Shown here one piece after another: positions 25,791-34,425 of a stretch of DNA of 64,000 bases. Location: assembly GCF_015594925.2 (NCBI RefSeq), contig NZ_CP087590.1:62001-126000 (forward strand). The letters run 5' to 3'. How positions within the stretch are numbered: position 1 is the stretch's first letter; each line of letters begins with the position of its first letter. The stretch comes from Vibrio sp. VB16 (GTDB lineage: Bacteria > Pseudomonadota > Gammaproteobacteria > Enterobacterales > Vibrionaceae). A model generated the notes under the pieces. It was not told where the DNA came from, searched no databases, and was given only the letters and a program-made list of their open reading frames with translations. The position numbers were made by a program, and so were the translations under genes.

Positions 25791-26282
25791 ATGTTAGTTG
25801 GAAATACACAAAAAAACTTACTTACCAATACTTACCCTTTGGCGGTGCAAGATATTCTTCAATATTTAAATAGTCTTGACCAATCTTCATTAGAATTAGG
25901 GCGTCATGAATTGCCAAACTATGGCCCTAAACAAGCGTGGTTTGTGGTTCTTGAGTATGAAAAAGAACCCATTTCTTGTTTTATGCCAGAGGTTCACAAG
26001 TATCACTCTGACCTTCAGATTGTATTGCAGGGGTCTGAAACGATGGCATGGTCATTAGATACTGGTCATCATGTCAATGCAGAAGAATATAATAAAGACC
26101 GCGATCTCCAATTTTATCAATTTGAAAATATAAAACTCAATTATATCGAAGCATTACCGGGCAGTTTCTATCTGTTTACTCCCAATATCGTTCATATCAC
26201 CAACATCCATGATGGAAACTCGCAACCCGTTCGAAAACTCGTCGTTAAAATACATAATGATCTATTGGGAGCTTGTGAATGA
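25791..26282 (+). CDS. yiaL: YiaL/YhcH-family (DUF386) protein
   Basis: Cupin-like barrel of 163 residues. Signatures are EVHKYHSDLQIVLQGSETM, GSFYLFTPNIVHITNI and VRKLVVKIHNDLL. It belongs to the same family as the protein at 18831 but is not a close copy. In E. coli yiaL is the second gene of the yia operon; here it precedes lyxK, whose ATG overlaps its stop by four bases, suggesting translational coupling. The biochemical role is unproven; a sugar-intermediate anomerase or isomerase is the usual proposal. Confidence 0.88.
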   Translation: MLVGNTQKNLLTNTYPLAVQDILQYLNSLDQSSLELGRHELPNYGPKQAWFVVLEYEKEPISCFMPEVHKYHSDLQIVLQGSETMAWSLDTGHHVNAEEYNKDRDLQFYQFENIKLNYIEALPGSFYLFTPNIVHITNIHDGNSQPVRKLVVKIHNDLLGACE

Positions 26283-27772
26283 ATTTTTATATAGGAATAG
26301 ACTCTGGCGGCACCTTTATGAAGGCGGCATTATTTGACGCTAAAGGTGTACAACATGGATTAGCAAGAGTGTCAGCCAAGGTGATTAATGATCGACAAGG
26401 CTGGGTTGAGAGAGATCTTGATGCACTATGGGAAAACGCGGTATCAGTTATAAAGCAACTTCTTGCAAGCACTCACGTTGACGTAAGTTTGATCAAGGGT
26501 ATTAGTATTTCGGCGCAAGGGAAAGGTGCGTATTTACTTGATAAGTCTGGAGACAATTTAGGTTATGGCATTATGTCATCGGATTCTCGTTCTCTGCCTA
26601 TTGTTAAACAATGGTTGGAACAAGGTTTAGCTCAAGAAACCTACCCCATTACATTGCAGACATTATGGACAGGACACCCTGTCTCTATTATCCGTTGGAT
26701 TAAAGAAAACGACGCGGAGCGTTATGCGAACATTGGTTCAATTATGATGGCGCATGACTACCTACGTTACCGGCTTACGGGCGAAATTGGTGCAGAGATC
26801 ACCAATATGTCAGAAAGTAATTTTTTCAATTCTGTCAAAGGTTGCTACGACCGAGAACTGCTCAAGAAATTCGGTATTGAGGAAGTTTGGGAAGCGCTTC
26901 CTCCCATCGTTAATCCTCAACAACAAGCAGGTATGGTGACCAAGAAAGTAGCGGATGAAACCGGATTAGCGACAGGTACAGCAGTATTTGGCGGGCTATT
27001 TGATGTGGTTTCAACGGCAATTTGTTCCGGTATTAACTCTTCAGTCGATACGCTTAATTATGTCATGGGTACGTGGTCAGTGACCTCTGGGATTACCAAA
27101 GAAGTCACCAAAGAAGAACACAATTTTGTTTATGGTCATTATGCAGTAGACGGTGAATACATTATTCATGAAGCAAGTCCAACTTCTGCTGGTAACTATG
27201 AATGGTTTGCCGATTATCTAGGCGAAGATGGTCAACTAAATCATGTTGAGAATCAATCTCTGGTAGAAGGGTTACAGCCGGCTGATAGCAGTATTTACTT
27301 TGTCCCATTTTTATATGGTTCAAATCAAGGGTTAGGGCTTAAATCTGGCTTCTATGGTTTGCAGTCCCACCACACCAAAGGCCACTTGATACAAGCTATT
27401 TGGGAAGGAATATTGTTCTGTCATAACATTCATTTAGAGCGCATGCGAATACGCTTTCCAAAAGCGGAAATATTGAAAGTAACCGGTGGACCAGCATCAA
27501 GTCCTGTTTGGATGCAAATGTTAGCGGACCTAACCGGAATGACAGTAGAGATATCAGATGTAGATGAAACGGGTTCACTTGGTGCGGCGATGGTTGCCAT
27601 GGTAGGTGCTGGTGAGTTTGATTCTGTGGATGAGTGTGGGCAAACGTTAGCGGTCGCATCTTCTCGTGTTTACCCTAATAAAGATAACTACGAAAGTTAT
27701 CAAAATAAATACAAAAATTATCAGCGCTTGGTTCAACTATTTAAGCAATTTGAGGAAGAAATGAATGTCTAA
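26279..27772 (+). CDS. lyxK: L-xylulose / 3-keto-L-gulonate kinase
   Basis: FGGY kinase of 497 residues. Motifs are IGIDSGGTFMKAALFD (5-20), QGWVERDLDALW, TLWTGHPVSIIRWIKEND, GGLFDVVSTAICSGI, MGTWSVTSGIT and KVTGGPASSPVWMQML, closely following E. coli LyxK. In this route it phosphorylates 3-keto-L-gulonate made by YiaK, giving the substrate of SgbH; E. coli LyxK also phosphorylates L-xylulose. The stop overlaps sgbH by eight bases. It is a paralogue of the kinase at 14732. Confidence 0.92.
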   Translation: MNFYIGIDSGGTFMKAALFDAKGVQHGLARVSAKVINDRQGWVERDLDALWENAVSVIKQLLASTHVDVSLIKGISISAQGKGAYLLDKSGDNLGYGIMSSDSRSLPIVKQWLEQGLAQETYPITLQTLWTGHPVSIIRWIKENDAERYANIGSIMMAHDYLRYRLTGEIGAEITNMSESNFFNSVKGCYDRELLKKFGIEEVWEALPPIVNPQQQAGMVTKKVADETGLATGTAVFGGLFDVVSTAICSGINSSVDTLNYVMGTWSVTSGITKEVTKEEHNFVYGHYAVDGEYIIHEASPTSAGNYEWFADYLGEDGQLNHVENQSLVEGLQPADSSIYFVPFLYGSNQGLGLKSGFYGLQSHHTKGHLIQAIWEGILFCHNIHLERMRIRFPKAEILKVTGGPASSPVWMQMLADLTGMTVEISDVDETGSLGAAMVAMVGAGEFDSVDECGQTLAVASSRVYPNKDNYESYQNKYKNYQRLVQLFKQFEEEMNV

Positions 27773-28409
27773 ACCATTATTGCAGATGGCACTCGATGCC
27801 ACTGACATTGAAACAGCACTTGCCTCTGTTGAGTTGGTGGCGGATAAGCTGGATGTGATTGAAATCGGAACCATTTTAGCCTTTGCTCATGGTGTAGATA
27901 GCGTTCGAATTATAAGAGAGAAATACCCTAATCATATTATCGTCTGTGATATGAAGATAACCGATGCAAGCGCGATATTGTCTCGGTTAGCAATGGAAGC
28001 GGGTGCTAATTGGGTTACAGTTAGTGCCGCAGCGCATATTGAAACTATCCGCGCGGCAAAAAAAATAACCGATGAGTTTGATGGTGAAGTTCAGATTGAA
28101 CTCTATGGCCACTGGACCATAGAAGATGCCAAAAGTTGGGTTGCTATGGGGATAACGCAGGCCATCTATCATCGCTCACGAGATGCTGAACTCGCAGGGG
28201 TGAATTGGACCAATGAAGATCTGAATAAGATGCAAGAATTGTCTGATATAGGCATTGAACTCTCTATCACTGGTGGTATTGTGCCAGAAGATCTGCATTT
28301 ATTTAAAGATTTGTCCGCCAAGTCATTTATAGCTGGTAGAGCTCTAGCGGGTGAAAACGGGAAAAAAATAGCAGAGTATTTTCATAATGAAATTGAAAAA
28401 CACTGGTAA
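27765..28409 (+). CDS. sgbH: 3-keto-L-gulonate-6-phosphate decarboxylase
   Basis: Orotidine-5'-phosphate-decarboxylase-superfamily barrel of 214 residues. The magnesium/catalytic triad is seen in DMKITDA (Asp62, Lys64, Asp67); other family segments are VQIELYGHWT, YHRSRDAELAG and ITGGIVPED. It forms L-xylulose 5-phosphate and CO2. UlaD and SgbH are nearly interchangeable by sequence; the yia-type neighbourhood favours SgbH. Its start lies inside the end of lyxK. Confidence 0.92.
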   Translation: MSKPLLQMALDATDIETALASVELVADKLDVIEIGTILAFAHGVDSVRIIREKYPNHIIVCDMKITDASAILSRLAMEAGANWVTVSAAAHIETIRAAKKITDEFDGEVQIELYGHWTIEDAKSWVAMGITQAIYHRSRDAELAGVNWTNEDLNKMQELSDIGIELSITGGIVPEDLHLFKDLSAKSFIAGRALAGENGKKIAEYFHNEIEKHW

Positions 28410-28414
28410 AAAAT

Positions 28415-29173
28415 ATGAGTGAACAAATTAAATCCTTATCCAAAGCACTAACGGTTTTAGAATTTTTAGGCGGTTTCCCAAACGGTATTTCATTACAAAA
28501 AATCTCAGAAGGAACAGGTTTTAATAAATCGTCTACCCATCGAATTTTGGCGACATTTGAAGCTTCTGGGTATGTAGCTCAGTTGAACTCGGGTAAAGAA
28601 TATCGATTGACGATGAAGCTTGTCCATTTAGGACATACGGCAATAAATTCGGATGTGACTGGCGCAGTAAAACCTTATCTAGGTGAATTGTTGGATGATG
28701 TAAATGAAACGGTTAATTTCTTATCGTTTGATTCTGACAATATTATCTTCAAGGATAAATTTGAGCCTGCTGATGCTTCGTTTAGAACCCGTACTTATGT
28801 TGGATTACATTCACCAATGTATTGTTCAGCAGCGGGTAAATGCTATTTAGCATTCTGCTCTGATCTTGCTAGAGAAGCCTACTGGCAGAGAAACGTCAGC
28901 ACGATGAAGCCACTGACAGAAAATACAATTTTAGATAAAAAGCAATTCTTAGACGTTCTAGATGAAATTAGAGAACGTGGATATGCATTAGATGATGAAG
29001 AAAATGAAGCAGGAATTTCATGTGTAGCGGTTCCTGTCTTTGATAAAAATAAGGCTCCGGTATACGCGGTTAGTGTCTCTTCTTTAACGCCAAAAATGAA
29101 GCAAGTTGGATATGAATTGTTGGCAGAGAAAATTCAGAGCATCACCAAGCGTATCGAGCAGCAACTCTTTTAA
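28415..29173 (+). CDS. yiaJ: IclR-family regulator (YiaJ-like)
   Basis: Protein of 252 residues. The N-terminal winged helix (about 1-65) includes SLQKISEGTGFNKSSTHRILATFE; the effector domain contains SPMYCSAAGKCYLAFC and DDEENEAGISCVAVPVFD, the usual IclR ligand pocket. YiaJ represses the yia operon in E. coli, where the gene is divergent upstream; here it is inside the operon between sgbH and sgbU (5 and 9 bp gaps), so it would be autoregulated with its targets. The perfect palindrome at 20324 is its candidate site. Confidence 0.88.
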   Translation: MSEQIKSLSKALTVLEFLGGFPNGISLQKISEGTGFNKSSTHRILATFEASGYVAQLNSGKEYRLTMKLVHLGHTAINSDVTGAVKPYLGELLDDVNETVNFLSFDSDNIIFKDKFEPADASFRTRTYVGLHSPMYCSAAGKCYLAFCSDLAREAYWQRNVSTMKPLTENTILDKKQFLDVLDEIRERGYALDDEENEAGISCVAVPVFDKNKAPVYAVSVSSLTPKMKQVGYELLAEKIQSITKRIEQQLF

Positions 29174-29182
29174 GGATAGAGA

Positions 29183-30052
29183 ATGTTTGATTCCAAAAAC
29201 AAATTTAGATTAGGTATCTATGAAAAAGCGATGCCAACGTCATTGACCTGGGAAGAAAGATTGCAGCACGCGAAAAACGCGGGCTTCGATTTTGTAGAAA
29301 TTTCTGTAGATGAGACGGATGAGCGTCAAGCTCGATTGGATTGGTCAGATGATGAAATCTATGACCTGCGCCGTTTGTGTGAGAAGCATAGTATGCCGTT
29401 GCAATCTATGTGTTTGAGTGCTCATCGAAAATTTCCATTCGGCTCAATGGACGAAGAGGTTAGAGAAAAGTCTTTAGTTATCATGCAAAAGGCAATTTCT
29501 CTTTCTTATAAACTCGGCATCCGTTGTATTCAAATGGCCGGTTATGATGTCTATTACGAACCTCAATCTGAAAAAACACACGCTCGATTTGTTGATGGTA
29601 TGAAGCAAGCTGCGAAGATGGCCGAACGTGCAGGCATTATGTTGGGCGTAGAGATTATGGATACACCGTATCTAAATTCTTTGAGCAAGTTTGAAGTATT
29701 GAAGCGTGAAATTCCGTCACCTTATTTCATGGCATATCCTGATGTGGGTAACATTACTGGTTGGAATTATGATGTGTGTACTGAGCTGAAGTTGAGTCGA
29801 GATCATATTGTACAAATCCATTTGAAAGACACGTTGCGTGTATCAGAAACATGTAAGGGCCAGTTCAGAGATCTTGTCATAGGCGAAGGGCAGGTTGATT
29901 TTCATTCGATATTTAAAACGTTGGTGGACATTGACTACAGTGCACCGCTGGTGATCGAGATGTGGGCTCAAAACGACAACTGGTTAGATGAGATTAAAGA
30001 AGCGAAGAATAAAATCCAAACTATTGCGAATAGTGTTGGCTTCGAGCTCTAA
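29183..30052 (+). CDS. sgbU: L-xylulose-5-phosphate 3-epimerase
   Basis: UlaE/SgbU-type TIM barrel (xylose-isomerase-like) of 289 residues. Matches include LGIYEKAMPTSLTWEERL, SMCLSAHRKFPFGS, the metal ligand Glu of GVEIMDTPYL, YPDVGNITGWN, QIHLKDTL and the final VIEMWAQNDNW. It converts L-xylulose 5-phosphate to L-ribulose 5-phosphate. It is the only such epimerase in the window and could also serve the LyxK-like kinase of cluster 1. UlaE and SgbU cannot be separated by eye. Confidence 0.92.
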   Translation: MFDSKNKFRLGIYEKAMPTSLTWEERLQHAKNAGFDFVEISVDETDERQARLDWSDDEIYDLRRLCEKHSMPLQSMCLSAHRKFPFGSMDEEVREKSLVIMQKAISLSYKLGIRCIQMAGYDVYYEPQSEKTHARFVDGMKQAAKMAERAGIMLGVEIMDTPYLNSLSKFEVLKREIPSPYFMAYPDVGNITGWNYDVCTELKLSRDHIVQIHLKDTLRVSETCKGQFRDLVIGEGQVDFHSIFKTLVDIDYSAPLVIEMWAQNDNWLDEIKEAKNKIQTIANSVGFEL

Positions 30053-30064
30053 ATGACAAAAAGA

Positions 30065-30188
30065 CATACCCAAGTCATTGGCGTTGTAGTGAGGCGACAA
30101 CTGGGCGAAGACTCGTGAGTCTAGGCAATGATATCGCTGGGTCGCTATCGCCGCCAACAACGATATAACGTTAGGTACGAGGGGTATG
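30065..30188. repeat. candidate MITE-like inverted-repeat element
   Basis: The 203-bp gap between sgbU and the next gene holds a 124-bp segment with imperfect inverted ends: CATACCC...CGTTGT on the left and ACAACG...GGGTATG on the right. Internally there is a perfect hairpin AGACTC-GT-GAGTCT (30110-30123). It has no coding capacity and a more GC-rich feel than its surroundings. Similar palindromic elements beginning with ATACCCAAGT occur in vibrio genomes as I recall; copy number cannot be tested within this window. Confidence 0.5.
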
Positions 30189-30255
30189 AAACACTTTAAA
30201 GCAGAAAAACGCAGTCTGTAATCAATTTGAAACGCAACCTTAAGAGAGTCATAAC

Positions 30256-30579
30256 ATGGCCATTGTAAGAACGGCATTTTTTGAAGCGGAATTAACTGAA
30301 GCACAAAAACAAGATTTTTATCAATACATGGAAAAAGAAGTGGTGCCAATTATTCGGACATTTCCTAATAACCAAGGTGTTGTGGTTAATAAGCCTGAAA
30401 TGATAGAAGCAGAAAGTCAGAAAAACTTATTGATGATGATGCAACACAGCTATGAAGATCAATCGGTAATGGAATCTGCATTGAATTCTGATGCAAGGTT
30501 AGCCAGCATGCATGCAACCAAAGTTATTATTGAAAAATACGATATCAAAGTGCATCACATTAACTTTATTCGTGATTAA
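30256..30579 (+). CDS. small dimeric alpha/beta-barrel-like protein
   Basis: Product of 107 residues with no signal peptide or membrane segment. The arrangement of strand, helix with EAQKQDFYQYMEKEV, strand, a histidine-containing segment (MMMQHSYED) and a further helix resembles ferredoxin-like dimeric barrels of the antibiotic-biosynthesis-monooxygenase or Dabb type. Function is not assignable. It has a TAAGAGAG ribosome binding site, lies downstream of the MITE-like segment and is followed by a terminator, so it may end the yia/sgb operon or be its own unit. Confidence 0.6.
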   Translation: MAIVRTAFFEAELTEAQKQDFYQYMEKEVVPIIRTFPNNQGVVVNKPEMIEAESQKNLLMMMQHSYEDQSVMESALNSDARLASMHATKVIIEKYDIKVHHINFIRD

Positions 30580-30596
30580 GCAAAGATTTAACACCA

Positions 30597-30634
30597 AAAA
30601 GCAGAAGCATATGAAGTGCCTTCTGCTTTTTTTT
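30597..30634 (+). terminator. intrinsic terminator
   Basis: Arms AAAAGCAGAAG / CTTCTGCTTTT around a 12-nt loop are followed by further Ts. It ends the transcript of the dimeric-barrel gene; the A-run on the left also makes it able to work on the opposite strand. Confidence 0.85.
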
Positions 30635-30656
30635 GACCTGAATGTGAGGTTCTAGA

Positions 30657-31856
30657 TTGATAAGGTTCAAAAATCGAGATTCAGCCCTAACGCTATTATC
30701 ATCTGTTTTTTTTATATGGGGTTTTATTACTGTAGCCAGTAATTCTTTGATTCCTCATTATAAACAATTGTTTAATCTGGATTATCAGACGGTAATGCTT
30801 TTTCTCATGTCATTTTTTATTACACGGATAGTGACTTCATTACCCATTTCATTTTTGATGGAAAAAATAGGCTATAAAAGAACGTTAAAGTATTGCCTAT
30901 ATTGGTGCTTTCTCGGTTGCTTAGCGATGGCCTATTTTGTCCAAACAGAAACGTTGACGTTGACGTTGCTCGGCATTTTACTTATGGCGTCTGGAATATC
31001 TTCTATCCAAGTGGTGAGCTCTCCCTATGTATCGTTGCTTTCTACACCAGATCAAAGTATGCGTCGGCAAAGTATTGCAACAGCGTCCAATTCTATTGGA
31101 ACCGTTTTAGGTCCGGTTGTGTTGAGTTCAATTATCCTTATTGCAAGTACCTTAGGGCTTGTGAATACCGGGCAACAAATTTCCATATTGTTTTTAGTCA
31201 TCGCCGTCTATTTTTTAGGATTGATAATCTGTTTTAGAGTGATTGAGTTACCCGATATTAAACCGAGTGCTAGGGTTGGATTTTTCAGTGGGTTATTTAT
31301 TTTATTAAAGCGACCACGTTTTCTGAAAATAGCGGCCGTACTTCTGCTATATGTTGGGATGGAAGTGTGTTTTGGTACTTTTACCATTACTTATTTAGCA
31401 GATGAACAATTTGGTGGGTTAGGGTTAGTGCGAGCGACGCAGTTTATTGCGCTTTATTGGGCATGGATGTTTTTTGGACGATTTCTTTTTGCAAAATACG
31501 GACATCGAGCTCATAGCTTTCGTTTATTCACTATTATGTGTCTTCTGGCGATTGTTGTTTGTTTGATAGCGACACAGGTAACAAGTGTATTTGTGGGGTA
31601 TTTGATGATAACGGTGGGGCTGTTTAATTCCGTTCTTTATCCCATTATATATGCACAAGCACTTCGCGCGTCAGGAAGCTATAACTCTCAAGGTGCAGCG
31701 ATACTTATTATGTGCACAATGGGCGGTGCTATTTTGCCTTTGATACAGGCCATCGGTATAGATAAGTATGGTTTGAGTGCCAGTTATTGGATACCCGCAA
31801 TAAGCTATGTGATTATGATTGGGTTGTTTAGAGAAAACCTAAAGAATCAGACATAG
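30657..31856 (+). CDS. MFS permease, FucP/FHS-like
   Basis: Major facilitator of 399 residues with about twelve helices. The opening FFIWGFITVASNSLIPHYK followed by SFFITRIVTSLPISFLMEKIGYKRTL has the pattern of the fucose-glucose-galactose-H+ symporter family (FFxWGF...IPHLK). The start is TTG at 30657 with GTGAGG upstream; no ATG lies in a better position. It follows a terminator, so it likely has its own promoter. It may import a sugar or sugar alcohol used by the neighbouring catabolic genes, but the substrate is unknown. Confidence 0.82.
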   Translation: MIRFKNRDSALTLLSSVFFIWGFITVASNSLIPHYKQLFNLDYQTVMLFLMSFFITRIVTSLPISFLMEKIGYKRTLKYCLYWCFLGCLAMAYFVQTETLTLTLLGILLMASGISSIQVVSSPYVSLLSTPDQSMRRQSIATASNSIGTVLGPVVLSSIILIASTLGLVNTGQQISILFLVIAVYFLGLIICFRVIELPDIKPSARVGFFSGLFILLKRPRFLKIAAVLLLYVGMEVCFGTFTITYLADEQFGGLGLVRATQFIALYWAWMFFGRFLFAKYGHRAHSFRLFTIMCLLAIVVCLIATQVTSVFVGYLMITVGLFNSVLYPIIYAQALRASGSYNSQGAAILIMCTMGGAILPLIQAIGIDKYGLSASYWIPAISYVIMIGLFRENLKNQT

Positions 31857-31919
31857 TGATGTGATAGGGGGTGATTATTTACAATAATCCGTTTGCGATT
31901 GCTTTAAACCGCAAAATGA

Positions 31920-32072
31920 TCAGACCCAAGCTGACGCTAATAACAAAGTAGTTACCGCTAATACAACGGACATTTTAGTAAAGAACAAGACTTCATTTGC
32001 TGCCGATGATATTAGGCGGTTAAGTGAGTTTGTTGCTGTCATTGTATGGTTTGTTAAGATTGTCGTATTCAT
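31920..32072 (-). CDS. possible small membrane protein
   Basis: A 50-residue open frame (from the internal Met at 32072; an upstream ATG at 32105 adds 11 residues). The C-terminal 20 residues form one hydrophobic helix (VLFFTKMSVVLAVTTLLLASAWV region), with a polar N-terminus rich in Thr and Asn. No good ribosome binding site is visible. It is the only candidate gene in the 463-bp gap 31857-32319. A perfect CRP palindrome lies just upstream. Coding status is unproven. Confidence 0.35.
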   Translation of the reverse strand: MNTTILTNHTMTATNSLNRLISSAANEVLFFTKMSVVLAVTTLLLASAWV

Positions 32073-32090
32073 GTATATCTGCCAAATAAA

Positions 32091-32106
32091 TGTGATTTGA
32101 GTCACA
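32091..32106. promoter_or_regulatory. consensus CRP-binding site
   Basis: TGTGATTTGAGTCACA matches the CRP consensus TGTGA-N6-TCACA exactly. It lies 19 bp upstream of the small minus-strand frame. On the minus strand a TACAAT hexamer at 32046-32041 would place a start near 32035, about -62 from the site centre, the class I spacing. It could alternatively serve the HDOD gene to the right. Confidence 0.75.
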
Positions 32107-32319
32107 TTATGGTCGAAAGCGTGATTGCGGTCAAGTTAATGGCGCAATTACGGGTACAAAGGTAATCAAGTAACAAATCAAATTTATTCGTATGAGTGAA
32201 AATTTTGTAAGGTTATGTATTTTCTTTGTATACAGCTCTCTATACGGTATCGAAACTCTAGCTCAAAAATTCGATCTATCTTATATTTAGTGTAGGAATT
32301 GAACATAGGATATAAATTC

Positions 32320-33147
32320 ATGGGAATAGAAGAGCGATTATCAAAGGTCGAAGCGCTACCTAGAATTAAGCAAGTTTTGCAAGATGCGCTTAATATCGTC
32401 AATCAGGACGAATTCGATTTTGATGAACTTGCAATAAAATTGTCTATGGACCAACTACTCAGTACAAGCATGTTGAGGATGGCCAATTCTGCACAGTTTG
32501 GCGGGCGAAGAGAGATCTCATCGCTTAACGAAGCCATTGTGAGGCTTGGTGAAGACAACGTTCGCACCCTTGTTCGTTCTTCTGTTTTATCAATGGCTTT
32601 CCCAGTGATTAAAACCATCAGTTTGAAAGATTATTGGTCGAAAAATTTTGAGATATCCATGATAGCCAGCAAGATTGGCGTTATTGCGGGATTGGATAAA
32701 AACGAGGTTTTTACGACGGGTACTCTGCATAATATCGGTGAGTTGATGATTCATGCAAATCTGCCTGATGAAGCTCAAATAATGGTCGATAGGATCGCGA
32801 AAGGAGAAGACCCATATCGAGTTCAAGAGGAGTTGTTGAATACAACCGTGCCTTACTTAGGGGCTAGACTTGCTCACGCTTGGAACTTTCCTCCTCAAAT
32901 GGTTGAGGCTATTTTCTTTTTGCCTAATCCAGAAAAAGCAAAGCTTTCACCAACACTCGCTTATACGATTCGTTTAGCCAGTGATCTTCACAATGTTTGG
33001 GACTCACTGATTAAAGAAGATGATAAGCTGACCTTTATCTCATCTCACCCGAGTGCTATTGCATTGAAGTTGGACAAAGACGTTATTGCGACGATCGATG
33101 GTGTTCGTGGTAAAGGCTTTGAGCTAGCTTATAAGATGTTTGCTTAG
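32320..33147 (+). CDS. HDOD-domain signalling protein
   Basis: Protein of 275 residues made almost wholly of an HDOD domain (a relative of HD phosphohydrolases that lacks the full metal-binding set). Segments: SMLRMANSAQFGGRREISSLNEAIVRLG and FTTGTLHNIGELMIH. HDOD proteins act as signalling or chaperone-like modules, often in cyclic-di-GMP or stress circuits. The frame is open to a TTG at 32299, but the ATG at 32320 has AGGAT at good spacing and is preferred. It is not in an operon; it converges on the following EamA gene. Confidence 0.82.
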   Translation: MGIEERLSKVEALPRIKQVLQDALNIVNQDEFDFDELAIKLSMDQLLSTSMLRMANSAQFGGRREISSLNEAIVRLGEDNVRTLVRSSVLSMAFPVIKTISLKDYWSKNFEISMIASKIGVIAGLDKNEVFTTGTLHNIGELMIHANLPDEAQIMVDRIAKGEDPYRVQEELLNTTVPYLGARLAHAWNFPPQMVEAIFFLPNPEKAKLSPTLAYTIRLASDLHNVWDSLIKEDDKLTFISSHPSAIALKLDKDVIATIDGVRGKGFELAYKMFA

Positions 33148-33292
33148 ATCTATAGCCGAAGAATGAAAGGTCATTTAAATGGAGAGGGACGAGTCGGTTC
33201 ATATACTCTCCTCTCTACATCCCGTTCTCATCACTATCCTTTGTTATTGGCAACGGGATGTTATACATGATGGCTAAATGTCAGAGTGTAAA

Positions 33293-34174
33293 TTAATGCC
33301 TACTCTTTAATTGCTGCACAAGTAATCCGATGACGATCATAACTAGCCCCACCAAGGTTGATAAATGTATTTCTTCGCCGATGATATAGGCAAGTAAGAG
33401 CAATGAAACAAACGGAGAGATAAAAATTAGGTTACTGATCCTCGCCGTATTCTCGGTCGATTTTAGTGCAGAGATCCAGAGAACAAAGGTAATTCCCATT
33501 TCAAATAGTCCGACATAAGTAACGGCTAGCCATCCTTTTATACTCATATCCCATGAGGATTGTTCATAAAAACAAAGAGCAACAGCAAAAGGCAAGGCAA
33601 CAACAAAACCTAAGAAGACACCAATGACTGGATCGGCTTTGTTTTTAGCATTGAGAATCCAGTAGCCGGACCAAAGTAGCGTTGATAATAATGCCAAGCC
33701 AACACCGAGTGGGCTATCAAAATCAAGAGCCAGTAAATCTCCCTTTGTAGCAATAATTACAACACCGAAATAACCAAACGCGCACGCAATCCAATCTTGT
33801 TTTTTTATTTTTTGACCGAGAAAAACAGCAGCCATCAACGTTAATGTAATCGCCCAACTGTAGTTTAGTGGTTGCGCTTGTGAGGCCGGTAGTAACTCAT
33901 AGGCCTTAAAGAGTATTAAGTAATACGCCAATGGATTGATGAGCCCAAGGATGACGAAATAGAGTGGGTTGGAGAAGAAGGTAGTGAATATCTGATTCAC
34001 TTTTCCTTGGAAATAACAGAGTGAGAATAAGGTTACCGCAGAAACAAAGCTCGCCACAGTCAACATTTGAATAGGTGTAAATTCTTGCAGGGTTATTTTA
34101 AAAGCGGTAGCAACTGTTGACCAAAGCATGACAGCAGCAATACCAAACCCTAAAGCGCGACGTTCATTTATCAT
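33293..34174 (-). CDS. EamA/DMT-family permease
   Basis: Membrane protein of about 293 residues with ten helices in two EamA halves (GFGIAAVMLWSTVATAFKITL in the first; VGLFEMGITFVLWISALKSTE in the second). The frame extends to 34252 with a polar 26-residue leader; the Met at 34174, directly before the first helix, is the more natural family start, though neither start has an obvious Shine-Dalgarno. Substrate unknown. Convergent with the HDOD gene; the 145-bp gap contains a CATCCCGTT / AACGGGATG inverted repeat. Confidence 0.83.
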   Translation of the reverse strand: MINERRALGFGIAAVMLWSTVATAFKITLQEFTPIQMLTVASFVSAVTLFSLCYFQGKVNQIFTTFFSNPLYFVILGLINPLAYYLILFKAYELLPASQAQPLNYSWAITLTLMAAVFLGQKIKKQDWIACAFGYFGVVIIATKGDLLALDFDSPLGVGLALLSTLLWSGYWILNAKNKADPVIGVFLGFVVALPFAVALCFYEQSSWDMSIKGWLAVTYVGLFEMGITFVLWISALKSTENTARISNLIFISPFVSLLLLAYIIGEEIHLSTLVGLVMIVIGLLVQQLKSRH

Positions 34175-34425
34175 GTAAATTTTTGTTTTGTTCAAATGGA
34201 CTGGAATAGTAGCATTTCTTGGAGGTTGAATCTTTGCGTAATTAATTGCCAAACGACGGAAGTCAACGTCAACAAACCTTTCCTAGATTCAACAAATGAA
34301 TTGCCCGAGTTTCCAATGGCCTTTACGTTCAAGAAGCATTACATTCAACCGGTACCGAATGACTGGACATTTATCCAGTACACACTTACCATTTGTCCAG
34401 CATTCAAAGGATCAAGACTGACATT

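Noticed and set aside
30061..30188. Integron attC/VCR site
   Set aside because: The inverted ends do not show the attC core sites (RYYYAAC/GTTRRRY) in proper layout, and no gene cassette or integrase is present.
8495..31856. Genomic island with integrase or tRNA attachment site
   Set aside because: No tRNA, integrase, transposase or flanking direct repeat was seen; the sugar region may be accessory but has no visible mobility genes.
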